The notes beneath the pieces are model-generated. The model made no database searches. It was not told the origin of the DNA and saw only the letters and a program-made list of their open reading frames with translations. A stretch of 64,000 nt of DNA, taken from the NCBI RefSeq assembly GCF_910593845.1, contig NZ_CAJVAS010000001.1, forward strand, positions 62,001-126,000. Direction: 5' to 3'. The number at the start of each line of letters is the position of its first letter. Position 1 is the stretch's first letter. Shown piece after piece: positions 1 to 8,992 of this stretch. The DNA is from Paenibacillus solanacearum. Lineage in GTDB: Bacteria; Bacillota; Bacilli; Paenibacillales; NBRC-103111. The translations under genes were made by a program, and so were the position numbers.

Positions 1-29
1 CTTATGTTATTGTTAAATTGAGCTTACAA

Positions 30-43
30 ATAAAGCGTTTCCA
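30..43. promoter_or_regulatory. weak cre-like (CcpA) site
   Basis: Read on the reverse strand the 14 bases fit the relaxed cre pattern TGNAANCGNWNNCW with one mismatch. The site lies about 30 bases before the start of the first solute-binding protein gene. Catabolite repression of such a gene is expected for the family, but a single short match at the window edge is weak support. Confidence 0.3.
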
Positions 44-74
44 AACGGTTGCTATGAAAAGGGGAGGTTCATTC

Positions 75-1394
75 ATGGTAAGAAAAAGTTTGTTGGTTTC
101 ATCCGCGGTCCTCATCGCTTTGATGTCCGCGTGCAGTGCCAAGCAGGAGCAGCCTGGAGCCGGTACGGCGCAGCTGCCGGCCGCAAGCAAGGAGCCGGTA
201 GAGCTCGTCTTGTACTCGACGGCGGCCACTTCGGAGGAAGAGGTCAAAGCGAAATTCATCGATCCGGTGGAGAAGCAGTTCCCGCACATCAAAATCAAAT
301 ATATTAAAAAAGGAACCGGAACGAACATTAACGAATTAATCGCCGCCGGACAAACGATTGATATTTATTATGAAAGCGTTAACTTTTTCAATACGGTCAC
401 TACGTATCAGATCGGGTACGACATGACAGATTTGCTCAAGAAGCATAATGTCGATGTGAACGCCTTCGAGCCGACCATGATCGATTACGCGAAAGCGATG
501 TCCGGCGGGAAAGGCATCTACGGCATCCCCGTTTGGTCGCAGAACGTCATACTGTTCTATAACAAAGACATTTTCGATAAATTCGGCGTGCCCTATCCGA
601 AGAACGGGATGACGTGGGACGAACTGACCGATACAGCCAAGAAGCTGACGAGATCCGAGGGCGGCAAGCAGTATTTGGGCTTCGTCGGTTCGCCGTCGCA
701 CTTGCTGAGAGCGAACCAATACTCGCTTACGATGCTGGACCCGAAAACGGATAAAGCGACGATCAATGCAAACGAAAAATGGAGACAAATTTACCAAACC
801 TACTTTGTGAACACATCGACCGATCCGGGTTACCAAAAGGTGATGGAAGGCATTAAAAACAAGCTGCCATACAAGGATCAGTGGAACAAAGACCGTAATT
901 TGGCCATGTTCGCTTATTTGTCCGACTTCGAATGGGCCACGACAGGGACGGACGGGCTGAACTGGGACATTGCCGCATTGCCGACCTTCAAGGATGCGCC
1001 AAGCGTCGGTTCGCAGGCATACCCGTTCTACTGGGGCGTCACGGCGCAAAGCAAGTATAAGGACGAAGGGATGCAGGTCATCAAATTTTTGACCGATAAG
1101 GATTACCAGACGAAGCAAGTGAAGAGCGGCACGATGACGTCTCTGAAGGACGATGCGATCAAGAAAATGCTCGGCCAGGACAGCAAGGTGAAGGATAAAA
1201 ACTTGAGCGCCGTCTTCTTCAACAAGTACGCGCCGATGCCGACGAAGTCGAATTATGAAGGGGACGCGCAAAAGCCTTACGAGGACGCGATTCACGAAGC
1301 GGCGCTCGGCGCCACGGACATGAACACGCTGTTCCGTAAAATTGAAGAAAACGCAAATAAAGCGGTGAACGATGTCAAATCGAAAAACAAATAA
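75..1394 (+). CDS. ABC sugar-binding lipoprotein (family 1)
   Basis: Extracellular solute-binding lipoprotein, 439 residues, expected to capture a sugar or oligosaccharide for an ABC importer at the outer face of the membrane. The ATG at 75 is chosen because GGGGAGG lies at 61-67; it begins a lipoprotein signal with basic start, hydrophobic core and lipobox MSAC (Cys20). The core carries the hinge segment FYNKDIFDKFGVPYPK followed by MTWDEL, shared with four other binding proteins in this window, and the same C-terminal NT-[AL]-x-R helix. The GH105 hydrolase gene follows after a strong intercistronic hairpin, so the ligand may be a uronate-containing oligosaccharide (inference). No permease gene is visible; it may lie to the left of the window. 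Confidence 0.9.
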   Translation: MVRKSLLVSSAVLIALMSACSAKQEQPGAGTAQLPAASKEPVELVLYSTAATSEEEVKAKFIDPVEKQFPHIKIKYIKKGTGTNINELIAAGQTIDIYYESVNFFNTVTTYQIGYDMTDLLKKHNVDVNAFEPTMIDYAKAMSGGKGIYGIPVWSQNVILFYNKDIFDKFGVPYPKNGMTWDELTDTAKKLTRSEGGKQYLGFVGSPSHLLRANQYSLTMLDPKTDKATINANEKWRQIYQTYFVNTSTDPGYQKVMEGIKNKLPYKDQWNKDRNLAMFAYLSDFEWATTGTDGLNWDIAALPTFKDAPSVGSQAYPFYWGVTAQSKYKDEGMQVIKFLTDKDYQTKQVKSGTMTSLKDDAIKKMLGQDSKVKDKNLSAVFFNKYAPMPTKSNYEGDAQKPYEDAIHEAALGATDMNTLFRKIEENANKAVNDVKSKNK

Positions 1395-1425
1395 TACCGG
1401 ACCGGCAGCGTTCGGATCGAGATAA

Positions 1426-1460
1426 GGGATTTCCTTCGTCAAGCGCGAAGCCGAAATCCC
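1426..1460 (+). other. intercistronic hairpin between binding protein and GH105
   Basis: GGGATTTC plus CTTCG at 1426-1438 pairs with CGAAG and GAAATCCC at 1446-1460, giving a 13-pair stem with a two-base bulge and a seven-base loop. No T-run follows; the ribosome site of the next gene (AAGGAGGG, 1462-1469) starts immediately after it. This fits an mRNA-stabilising or processing stem that lets the binding protein be made in excess of the hydrolase, rather than a full terminator. Confidence 0.55.
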
Positions 1461-1480
1461 CAAGGAGGGAAACCCTACTT

Positions 1481-2596
1481 ATGAAACAGCAAACATCATG
1501 GGCCGTGCAGACGGCGGAAACGATCATGTCGGCATCCGATCCGCAAGGGTATCATCCGGAGCTGGCGAAGCGGTGGGCATACGTACCGGGCATGACGCTG
1601 CTGGCCTATGCACGGTTGTGGCGCCAAACCGGCGAGACGAAATATTACGACTACATGAAGAAGCATATGGATTTATTCGTGCAGCCGGACGGCTCAATCC
1701 GCGGCTATACGATCGAAGAATACAATCTGGATCAGGTTAACCAGGGCAAAGTGCTGTTCCCGCTGCTTCACGCGACCGGCGAGCCGCGTTTCGAGAAGGC
1801 GGCGCATTTGCTGGCAGCACAGCTGCAAGGCCAGCCGAGAACGAGCGAAGGCGGCTTTTGGCATAAGAAAGTATACCCGTTCCAAATGTGGCTCGACGGG
1901 CTGTATATGTCGTCCCCGTTCTTGGCGGAATATGCGAAGACGTTCGGCCGGACCGAGCTGTTCGACGAGGTGGCCGTTCAGCTGTTGCTGGTAGAGCGGA
2001 AGACGCGGGATCCGAAGACGGGGCTGCTGTTTCACGGCTGGGACGAAAGCGCGGAGCAGCGGTGGTGCGATCCGCAAACGGGCCGGTCTCCCCATTTCTG
2101 GAGCCGGGCGATGGGCTGGTACGCGATGGCGGTCGTCGACGCGCTGGAGCATTTTCCCGTTGATCATCCGAAGCGCGGAACGATATGCGGTATATTCGAG
2201 CGTATGGCCGGCGCCTTGGAAGAGGTGCAGGATCCGGCAAGCGGCTTATGGCATCAGGTGCTTGATTGCGGCGGACGCGAGGGGAACTACCTGGAAGCTT
2301 CCGGCTCCTGCATGTTCGTCTACGCGATCGCCAAGGGCGTCCGCCTCGGCTACTTGTCGCGCAAGTTCAAGTCCGTCGCGGGCAAAGGCTATCGCGGCTT
2401 GCTCGAGCATTTGGTGGAAACGGACGGTGACGGGCTTCATCTGCACGGAATTTGCCATGGTGCCGGTCTCGGCGGGAAGCCGTACCGCGACGGCAGCTAC
2501 GAATATTATATCCGCGAAGCGGTCGTCAGCGATGCGTTCATGGGACTGGCCCCGTTCATGCTGGCGAGCATGGAAATGGAAGCGCAGCAGCCGTAA
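1481..2596 (+). CDS. GH88/GH105-family unsaturated glycuronyl hydrolase
   Basis: Glycoside hydrolase of the GH105 (YteR/YesR-like) type, 371 residues, close to the family length. It is expected to hydrate the 4,5-double bond of unsaturated uronic acid at the non-reducing end of oligosaccharides released by polysaccharide lyases, such as rhamnogalacturonan disaccharide. The (alpha/alpha)6 barrel signatures include WAYVPGM near the start, MWLDGLYM (with the Asp expected to act in catalysis), SPHFWSRAMGWY and HGICHGAG. There is no signal peptide, so it acts in the cytoplasm after import. AAGGAGGG precedes the ATG. It is probably co-transcribed with the upstream binding protein gene. The exact substrate is not readable. 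Confidence 0.85.
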   Translation: MKQQTSWAVQTAETIMSASDPQGYHPELAKRWAYVPGMTLLAYARLWRQTGETKYYDYMKKHMDLFVQPDGSIRGYTIEEYNLDQVNQGKVLFPLLHATGEPRFEKAAHLLAAQLQGQPRTSEGGFWHKKVYPFQMWLDGLYMSSPFLAEYAKTFGRTELFDEVAVQLLLVERKTRDPKTGLLFHGWDESAEQRWCDPQTGRSPHFWSRAMGWYAMAVVDALEHFPVDHPKRGTICGIFERMAGALEEVQDPASGLWHQVLDCGGREGNYLEASGSCMFVYAIAKGVRLGYLSRKFKSVAGKGYRGLLEHLVETDGDGLHLHGICHGAGLGGKPYRDGSYEYYIREAVVSDAFMGLAPFMLASMEMEAQQP

Positions 2597-2670
2597 GATC
2601 CATCCGCTCGTTCCGAATCCCGGCAGCGGATTGAACGTGAATGGGTTGATTCATCGTGAACGAATTCGAG

Positions 2671-2704
2671 CCGTACCTGTATTTTTCAGGTACGGTTTAT
2701 TTTG
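2671..2704 (+). terminator. rho-independent terminator after GH105 gene
   Basis: CCGTACCTG (2671-2679) pairs perfectly with CAGGTACGG (2687-2695), with a seven-base T-rich loop and a following TTTATTTTG T-rich tail. It closes the binding protein/GH105 unit before the response regulator promoter. Confidence 0.85.
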
Positions 2705-2723
2705 TTTTTTTATCCGCTTTCCT

Positions 2724-2752
2724 TTGTCGCCTGTCCCGACATCGTATATCAT
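2724..2752 (+). promoter_or_regulatory. sigma-A-like promoter of the two-component operon
   Basis: TTGTCG at 2724-2729 and TATCAT at 2747-2752 are 17 bases apart, about 40 bases before the response regulator start and just downstream of a terminator. Confidence 0.5.
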
Positions 2753-2792
2753 AGAAAGTACAATAGGGTAACGAGGAGAGGGGATTGAGCCG

Positions 2793-3821
2793 GTGTACAC
2801 GGTCTTGGTGGCCGAGAACGAGCCTTGGGTGTTGAGAGGCATCGTCGAGATGGTGGAAGCGGCAGGCGAGGAGTATGAAGTCATCGGCGCATGCGGCAAC
2901 GGGGAAGAAGCCTGGAGCCTGATCCAGGACATGTGGCCCATGCTGCTGATCACCGATATTATGATGCCCGAGCTGGACGGGCTCGCTTTGATTAAACGGA
3001 TTACCGAACACCGGATTCCGCTGGCCTCCATCATTATTAGCGGATACGACAGTTTTTCATACGCTCAGCAAGCGATTACCTATGGCGTAGCGGAGTATAT
3101 GCTCAAGCCGGTGGAGTTCGGTGGGCTGCTCGAAGCGTTAAACCGCTCCAAGGAGAAGCTGGAGTCCGTCCGCAGCATGAATCCGTATATCGTGACGTTT
3201 CAGAACTTGCTGGAGAACAGTCAGGGGCTGTCTCCCAAACGGGCGATGCAGAAGCAGGAAGAGTTGATCCGGTCCGTTCTTCGAACGAATGCGCTGAACA
3301 AGCAAGCGCGATGGAATCTGCTGCATGTGTTCGAGCAGAAGGTAAGGCGGCTGCTGGGCGATTATGGCATCCGGCTGCATGAGCTGCCCTCGCCGGTCCC
3401 CGGAGGCGCATCCGAAGACGAGGCTTCCATCCTGCATTACCACAAAGCGCTGCTCGAGCGATGGTATCTGGAGTCACCTTCCTCGGTGAAAGCCAGCATG
3501 CCCGCCGCCATTGAGCGTTCGTGCCAATATATTACCGAGCATTTCAGAGAGGAGATCACGTTAAGCGAGATGGCCGAGCTGTCCCACTTCAGCGTCTCCC
3601 ACTTCAGCAGCTTATTCAAAAAACATACCGGCAGCTCGCTTGTCAGCTATGTGAACGGACTTCGGGTAGAGGAAGCGAAGAAGCTGCTCTTGTCCTCGGC
3701 GTTTTCGGTGGCCGAAATTGCCGGAATCGTCGGCTTTTCGACGACGCCGTATTTCACGAGAGCGTTCAAGACGGCAGTCGGGGTATCTCCGCTCGAATAC
3801 AGAAAGAGGCTCAGCCCATGA
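2793..3821 (+). CDS. YesN-type response regulator, AraC HTH output
   Basis: Response regulator of 342 residues. The N-terminal receiver domain (about 1-120) has the acidic cluster near residues 8-10, phosphoacceptor Asp55 in the LLITDIMMPE context, and the conserved Ser and Lys (MLKPVE). The C-terminal AraC-type double helix-turn-helix (about 235-342) carries HFSVSHFSSLFKK and VGFSTTPYFTRAFK. It starts at GTG 2793 behind GAGGAGAGGGG. The next gene, a YesM-type kinase, overlaps it by four bases (ATGA), so the two form one operon. Such pairs usually activate nearby sugar uptake genes; the binding protein gene just downstream of the kinase is the likely target (inference). Confidence 0.92.
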   Translation: MYTVLVAENEPWVLRGIVEMVEAAGEEYEVIGACGNGEEAWSLIQDMWPMLLITDIMMPELDGLALIKRITEHRIPLASIIISGYDSFSYAQQAITYGVAEYMLKPVEFGGLLEALNRSKEKLESVRSMNPYIVTFQNLLENSQGLSPKRAMQKQEELIRSVLRTNALNKQARWNLLHVFEQKVRRLLGDYGIRLHELPSPVPGGASEDEASILHYHKALLERWYLESPSSVKASMPAAIERSCQYITEHFREEITLSEMAELSHFSVSHFSSLFKKHTGSSLVSYVNGLRVEEAKKLLLSSAFSVAEIAGIVGFSTTPYFTRAFKTAVGVSPLEYRKRLSP

Positions 3822-5662
3822 TGAGATGGCGCGATTGGCATTACCGCTGTTCGATCAAGACGAAAATATTGACGCTGGTGCTCTCGGCCTGCTTTGTGTC
3901 GATTGCCATGATGGCTGCGTTTACATCGTACTACTACACGGAATCGGCCAAGGCTGATTTCTACTATATGGCTCAAGACTCCACGGCGCGAATCAATCAT
4001 CAGCTGGACCGGTATTTCACCCAGCTGGCGCAATCGACGTATGCCTCGATTGCAGGTCCCCTGCCTTCGCCATGGCTCGATCATAACCCGGAGAGCGGGA
4101 TGCTGCAAAGCTGGCTTCTCCACGGGGAAAAGTTCAGCCGGGAGCAGGAGGCGCTGGTGGAGGGCATCATGACGAGGTATATCGCCATCAATTATTCGAA
4201 CATTATCGGCATCGTGCTTCGTTCGACGGACAACCGGCTCGCGTATTCGAAGGACAACTCGCTGAACGTTTCCATGACCGGTTCGGCGCCCTGGTTCAAG
4301 AGCGGCTTGTTCGATCGGCTCACGGTCGCTCCGTTCTACTACAACCCGAACGGCGCTGCCGCCGCCTATCCTTTCATTACGCTGATCGTGCCCGTTTATG
4401 ATCCGAATACGCTGAAGCTGACCGGCAACCTGAACATTGCCATGTCGATCTCGGAGGTTCAGAGCATCCTCGGGCAAGCGCGCTTGGGACGAACGGGATA
4501 CTTCTTCATCGTCGACTCCAAGGGGGACATCGTCTACCATCCGGATGTGCAGCTGGCCGGTCAAGCCTTGAAGGATACGTATTTGGGCGGACTGAAGCTG
4601 TCCGAGAAGAACGATACGTACGAGCGGAACGGAGAAACGATCCTTGTGTCGCATAACCGTTCGGAGCTGACCGGCTGGAATATCGTCGCTTACGTACCCA
4701 TGAGCGAGATGGCCACAGGGCTGAACGTCGCCAGAAATTCGACATTGGCCATTATGTCCGGCATGATTGCGGTGTCGCTGCTCTGTATTCCGCGCATGGT
4801 CGGCTGGGTCGTGCGGCCCATCGTCCGCTTAAGAAACTTGATGAAGCAGGTCGAGCGGGGGGATTTGTCCGCAAGCGCGGAGGTGAATCCGGGCAAGGAC
4901 GAAATCCAGCAGTTGAACGGCAGCTTCAACCAGATGACGGCCAAGCTAAGGGAGCTTATTCATACGGTCCATGATTTGCAGATGAAGGAAATGCATCTTC
5001 AGTTGAAGCAGCGGGACGCGATCATTCAAGCGCTGCAAAATCAAATCAATCCCCATCTGCTCTATAACTCGCTTGAAATTATTAAGAGCATCGCTTTTAT
5101 CGAAAAGGTGCCTGCCATCGAGAAGATGGCGACGCATCTGGCCAGCGTGTACCGCTACAGCTCGAAGATGCCCCGTCCGGAGGTGCCGCTGCGGGACGAG
5201 CTTCACGTTCTGCAAAATTATCTGGAAATGATTCGCATCCGGTTCGGCTCTAAATTCCAGAGCGAGCTGACGGTGGATGAACGATATATGGACCTGTATA
5301 TCATCAAGCTTTCCCTCCAGCCGCTCGTCGAAAATTGCGTGAAATATGCGGTAGAGCCCAAAAATGGCAGAGCCACGATTCGCATTACCGCTTACGAAGA
5401 GGATGGGGATTTGATGATTGAGGTTGCCGACAACGGAAACGGCTTTTCCCCGGAAGCGCTGCATTCGCTCCGCAGCCATATGGAGCAGGCGGAGCAGCAT
5501 GACGGCCCCGCGCCCGAAGAGCAGTCGGTGGGGATTGCGAACGTACATGCCCGCATGATATTGAATTACGGCGCTTCGTATGGCGTACGCATCCGATCGC
5601 AGGAGGGCAAGGGAAGCACGTTATCTCTGCGCTTCCCGGTCAGGACGCAGGCAGGTTCGTAA
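3818..5662 (+). CDS. YesM-type sensor histidine kinase
   Basis: Membrane sensor kinase of 614 residues. A first membrane segment lies at about residues 17-37, followed by a large extracellular Cache-type sensor region to about 300, a second membrane segment at about 306-328, a HAMP linker, and a His_kinase domain of the LytS/YesM type with phosphoacceptor His413 in the INPHLLYN motif. A GHKL ATPase domain follows, with VENCVKYAV (N box) and DNGNGFS (G1 box). The ATG start at 3818 overlaps the stop of the response regulator. It should phosphorylate the regulator encoded upstream in answer to an extracellular sugar or a loaded binding protein. Confidence 0.92.
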   Translation: MMRWRDWHYRCSIKTKILTLVLSACFVSIAMMAAFTSYYYTESAKADFYYMAQDSTARINHQLDRYFTQLAQSTYASIAGPLPSPWLDHNPESGMLQSWLLHGEKFSREQEALVEGIMTRYIAINYSNIIGIVLRSTDNRLAYSKDNSLNVSMTGSAPWFKSGLFDRLTVAPFYYNPNGAAAAYPFITLIVPVYDPNTLKLTGNLNIAMSISEVQSILGQARLGRTGYFFIVDSKGDIVYHPDVQLAGQALKDTYLGGLKLSEKNDTYERNGETILVSHNRSELTGWNIVAYVPMSEMATGLNVARNSTLAIMSGMIAVSLLCIPRMVGWVVRPIVRLRNLMKQVERGDLSASAEVNPGKDEIQQLNGSFNQMTAKLRELIHTVHDLQMKEMHLQLKQRDAIIQALQNQINPHLLYNSLEIIKSIAFIEKVPAIEKMATHLASVYRYSSKMPRPEVPLRDELHVLQNYLEMIRIRFGSKFQSELTVDERYMDLYIIKLSLQPLVENCVKYAVEPKNGRATIRITAYEEDGDLMIEVADNGNGFSPEALHSLRSHMEQAEQHDGPAPEEQSVGIANVHARMILNYGASYGVRIRSQEGKGSTLSLRFPVRTQAGS

Positions 5663-5710
5663 GATTGGATAAAAAGACCGTAATATTGTGAAAAAGCGCC
5701 GATTCCGCGG

Positions 5711-5719
5711 TGATATAAT
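5711..5719 (+). promoter_or_regulatory. extended -10 promoter before binding protein gene
   Basis: TGATATAAT is a perfect extended -10 element (TGn then TATAAT at 5714-5719). No good -35 box is found at 16-18 bases, which is usual for extended -10 promoters or for activator-dependent ones. The ATG of the binding protein lies about 55 bases downstream. Confidence 0.5.
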
Positions 5720-5773
5720 GAAAACTGCGGAGGAAAAAGTTAAACAACCCCAACGATAAAGGGATGTTCCGCG

Positions 5774-7324
5774 ATGAAAAAGACGTTGTTCACGATGCTT
5801 GCAGCCGGGCTGGTGCTCGGCTTGGCCGCCGGTTACGTACGGAAAGGAGCGAGTTCGCAAACCTCAGACCTGGCCGGGTATTCCGGCGATATGTCCGAGA
5901 ATATCCGAATCGACATGGTGATCGCTTCCTGGAAAGGCGGCGGCTGGCCGGATAACCATCATCCCGTCATTCAATACATCAACCGCAAATTTAACGTGGA
6001 TCTGCAAATTCAATGGGTTCCCAATGCCAATTACGCCGAGAAGCTGAACGTCATTGCGGCCTCAGGCAAGATGCCCGACGTGATCCGGATCGACAGCCCC
6101 AATTTATTTTTGAAATGGGCAAATCAGGGCGTATTTCTCGACCTCGAGCCGGTTTTGGCGCAATACCCTACATTGAAACGGATCGCAAACCCGGAGGAAT
6201 GGGCAATCCTGAATCCAAGCGGGCGCATCTACGGCATCCCGATTCATGCTACGCCGCAAAATACGGTTTATGTCCGAGCCGATTGGCTGAACCGGCTGGG
6301 GATCCCGCTGCCCGGTCCGGATGAGTTCACGATCGAGCGGTTTTATGAAATTGCCAAAGCGTTCGCCACGCAAGACCCGGACGGCAACGGAGTACAGGAT
6401 ACCACTGGATTTTCCGTGCTCGGCAACTCGATTCATATGGGGATGCCGGAGCTGCTGGCCGCGTTCGGCATAGCTAACGGCTGGAAGGATATCGGCGGAG
6501 AGCTCGTTCCGACGCAAGTCCAGTCCGAGGAATGGAAGTCGTTCCTGTCGTTCATGCGAACGGCATATGAAGAAGGCGTTCTTGACCGGGACTTCGTGAC
6601 CAACACGAATTTTAACGAGAAGCACGCGCAGGGGAAGGTCGGCTTCGCAGACATGCATTATCAGCTGAGTCGGCAAACGAATCAGCAGCTTCAATCGATC
6701 GCGCCGAATGCCCGGTTCGTCGAGCTGTCCCCGCCCATCGGCAGAAACGGCATGCGGGGAAATACGACGCCGACGAGCGGCATGATCAAGGTCGTACTGA
6801 GTAAAGACGTGAACGACAAGAAGCGGGACCGGATTTTGAAGATGTTCGATTGGTGGGTGTCGGCCGAGGGCGAACAAATTGTGAAGAACGGGATCGAAGG
6901 CTATCATTACCGGAAGCTCGCAGATGGCTCCTACGAGATGACCGAAGCGTTGAAGGCGGAGGGCGAAGGGCGGCAGAGCCTGCTGTGGAACTGGGTGCTA
7001 AGGAGCAATGCGAATACGTTCAACATTTACCGCTGGAGCGATCCGGTCTGGGCCATTCAGATGGAGCAATCGATCGTAAATGCAGGCAAGTATCCGTATG
7101 CCAACGCAGGCGACGCCTATCTCCACTCCTCTGCCACCTTCGCGGATAAAGGCAAGCCGCTCGCCGACAAATTCCAGAAAACGCTGGTGGAGATTATTTC
7201 CGGGAAGAAGCCGGTGGACAGCATTGACGATGCGGTTGCGGAATGGAAGAACGGCGGAGGCCAGCGGATTATCGAGGAAGTCAACGCTGCTTATAAAGCA
7301 AGAACATCTGCCCCATTGGAATAG
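5774..7324 (+). CDS. large ABC solute-binding protein, lipobox Cys replaced by Tyr
   Basis: Extracellular solute-binding protein of 516 residues, the long LipO/YtcQ-like type found beside YesMN systems. An N-terminal hydrophobic signal ends in LAAG followed by Tyr21 (codon TAC at 5834-5836) exactly where the lipobox Cys would stand, so it should not be lipid-modified as read. Mature-protein signatures include YINRKFNVD, the PDVIRIDS motif and TQDPDGNGVQDTTGF, a DxDxNGxxD-like calcium-binding loop typical of these large binding proteins. It follows the kinase gene by about 110 bases and has its own extended -10 promoter. No transporter permease is adjacent. Confidence 0.85.
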   Translation: MKKTLFTMLAAGLVLGLAAGYVRKGASSQTSDLAGYSGDMSENIRIDMVIASWKGGGWPDNHHPVIQYINRKFNVDLQIQWVPNANYAEKLNVIAASGKMPDVIRIDSPNLFLKWANQGVFLDLEPVLAQYPTLKRIANPEEWAILNPSGRIYGIPIHATPQNTVYVRADWLNRLGIPLPGPDEFTIERFYEIAKAFATQDPDGNGVQDTTGFSVLGNSIHMGMPELLAAFGIANGWKDIGGELVPTQVQSEEWKSFLSFMRTAYEEGVLDRDFVTNTNFNEKHAQGKVGFADMHYQLSRQTNQQLQSIAPNARFVELSPPIGRNGMRGNTTPTSGMIKVVLSKDVNDKKRDRILKMFDWWVSAEGEQIVKNGIEGYHYRKLADGSYEMTEALKAEGEGRQSLLWNWVLRSNANTFNIYRWSDPVWAIQMEQSIVNAGKYPYANAGDAYLHSSATFADKGKPLADKFQKTLVEIISGKKPVDSIDDAVAEWKNGGGQRIIEEVNAAYKARTSAPLE

Positions 7325-7444
7325 CGCCATGCATCCTTGCGGCCATCTGCGATCGGGAACGGGGCCGCTCCCTCACGAGGATTTACTCGCATTATATAAT
7401 ACAGGTTTCATTCAGGTATTTAAAGTAGAGGGAGAGGGTTCGAG

Positions 7445-8758
7445 ATGGACAAGAGGTTACGTATCGCATTATCGCTGTTTCTCATTCCCGGCATGATCGG
7501 TTCGCTCTTCGGATGCAGCAGCAAGGAAGCCAGCGCCCCCAAGAGTCCGAGCGACCAGTCGAGTGTAAGGGAATATAAGGGAGGTCCGGCCGAGCTGGTG
7601 GTGCTCGATTACAGCACAGGGACGACCGAAGAACAATTCCAGAAGTTTTTCGTCGAGCCGGTGAAGGCCAAATATCCGGAAATCAATCTCGTCCAAACGA
7701 AGGATTCGCTTGAAAAATTGATGGCGGCGGGCGCATTTCCCGACATCATCCTGGTCAGCAACGTTTCTTTGATCAATATTCTCGATATGGCCATTCCCGA
7801 GGATTTGACGAAGATGATCGAGACGTATCGCATCAATCTTGGACAGATCGAACCGGCAGCCGTAGAGCAAACGAAGAAGCTCGGCGATCAGAAGGCGTTC
7901 TACGGGATGCCGTTTGCCATGAATTACGGGGCGATGGCATACAATAAGGACATTTTCGACAAGTTCGGAGTTCCTTATCCGAAAGACGTCATGACTTATG
8001 AAGAAGCGCTGGACTTGGGCAAAAAACTGACCCGGGCCGACGGCGGCACGAACTATATTGGCATCATGCCCCCCGACTTAAGGCAAATGTACTGGCAGTA
8101 CGGCGTTCCCGTCTTTGACCGGGCATCGGGAAAAGCAATATTGACGACCGATCGCCATGCCAAGGTATTCTCGCTGCTGCAGCAATTTTATTCCGTTCCC
8201 GGCTACGTGGAAAAAGGCAAATTCAGGCATGCGACCGATGTCTTTTTCAAAGAACAGCGCATGGCCATGTATACCGGCTGGATCGCCGCCGTCGTCCTTT
8301 ATTTTAATAAAGCTGAATCGAGCGATTTGTTCAAATGGGATTTGACCGCCCATCCGGGATACAGCGACCGTCCGGGCTTCGGCAAGGAAGTCGACTACCA
8401 TATGGCTGTCGTCAATAAGGAAAGCAAATATAAGGATGCGGCTTACACCGTATTGTCCACGCTTGTGAGCGAAGAGGTACAGACGAAGATGAGCAAGGCG
8501 GGGAGAGTGTCGGTGCTTACGAACGACGCGATTCGCAAAGCGTTCGGCTCGGACAGCGACTTGTTTAAAGGGAAAAATTTGGAGGCGATCTTCAAGGTGA
8601 AGCCTTCGCCGCTGCCCGACGCGTCCAAATTCGATCCGAAAATTAACGCCATCGTGAACGGGGACGTAAGCCAGGACGTTGCGGTGAAAGGAATCGATAT
8701 CAATACGGCGCTGCGCAGCGGGGAAGAGAAGGCCAACAAGGAAATCACGATTCCGTAG
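7445..8758 (+). CDS. ABC sugar-binding lipoprotein
   Basis: Solute-binding lipoprotein of 437 residues with a signal ending in the lipobox LFGC (Cys24). It shares the paralogue signature YNKDIFDKFGVPYPK and a C-terminal INTALRSGEEKANKEI helix with the other binding proteins of the window, but has MTYEEA in place of the usual MTWDE. GAGGGAGAGGG precedes ATG 7445, and a TATAAT lies at 7395-7400 without an obvious -35 box. It sits 120 bases after another binding protein gene of a different subfamily. Ligand unknown. Confidence 0.9.
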   Translation: MDKRLRIALSLFLIPGMIGSLFGCSSKEASAPKSPSDQSSVREYKGGPAELVVLDYSTGTTEEQFQKFFVEPVKAKYPEINLVQTKDSLEKLMAAGAFPDIILVSNVSLINILDMAIPEDLTKMIETYRINLGQIEPAAVEQTKKLGDQKAFYGMPFAMNYGAMAYNKDIFDKFGVPYPKDVMTYEEALDLGKKLTRADGGTNYIGIMPPDLRQMYWQYGVPVFDRASGKAILTTDRHAKVFSLLQQFYSVPGYVEKGKFRHATDVFFKEQRMAMYTGWIAAVVLYFNKAESSDLFKWDLTAHPGYSDRPGFGKEVDYHMAVVNKESKYKDAAYTVLSTLVSEEVQTKMSKAGRVSVLTNDAIRKAFGSDSDLFKGKNLEAIFKVKPSPLPDASKFDPKINAIVNGDVSQDVAVKGIDINTALRSGEEKANKEITIP

Positions 8759-8894
8759 CAGTTGTCGCGATGAAAGCCCGATTCCGGCGTACCCGTCGGC
8801 GTCGGGCGAATTTGTTTCGGAATTGACATGTGTAAGTCATTATTGTTAGGCGATTCCATCTTGAAAAGGAATAGTTACTGCGAAATGAATTCGG

Positions 8895-8900
8895 TATAAT
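8895..8900 (+). promoter_or_regulatory. possible -10 box of the glycerophosphodiesterase gene
   Basis: A perfect TATAAT stands about 95 bases before the likely ATG. No convincing -35 box is found at the proper distance, so this is a tentative promoter. Confidence 0.35.
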
Positions 8901-8992
8901 GTGGAAGCAGGACAGGAAATTATAGGTAAGAGCCGTTTTTTCAATGTGAATCGATGATCAGTAACCATGACGAGAGGCAGGTATATGAAACA

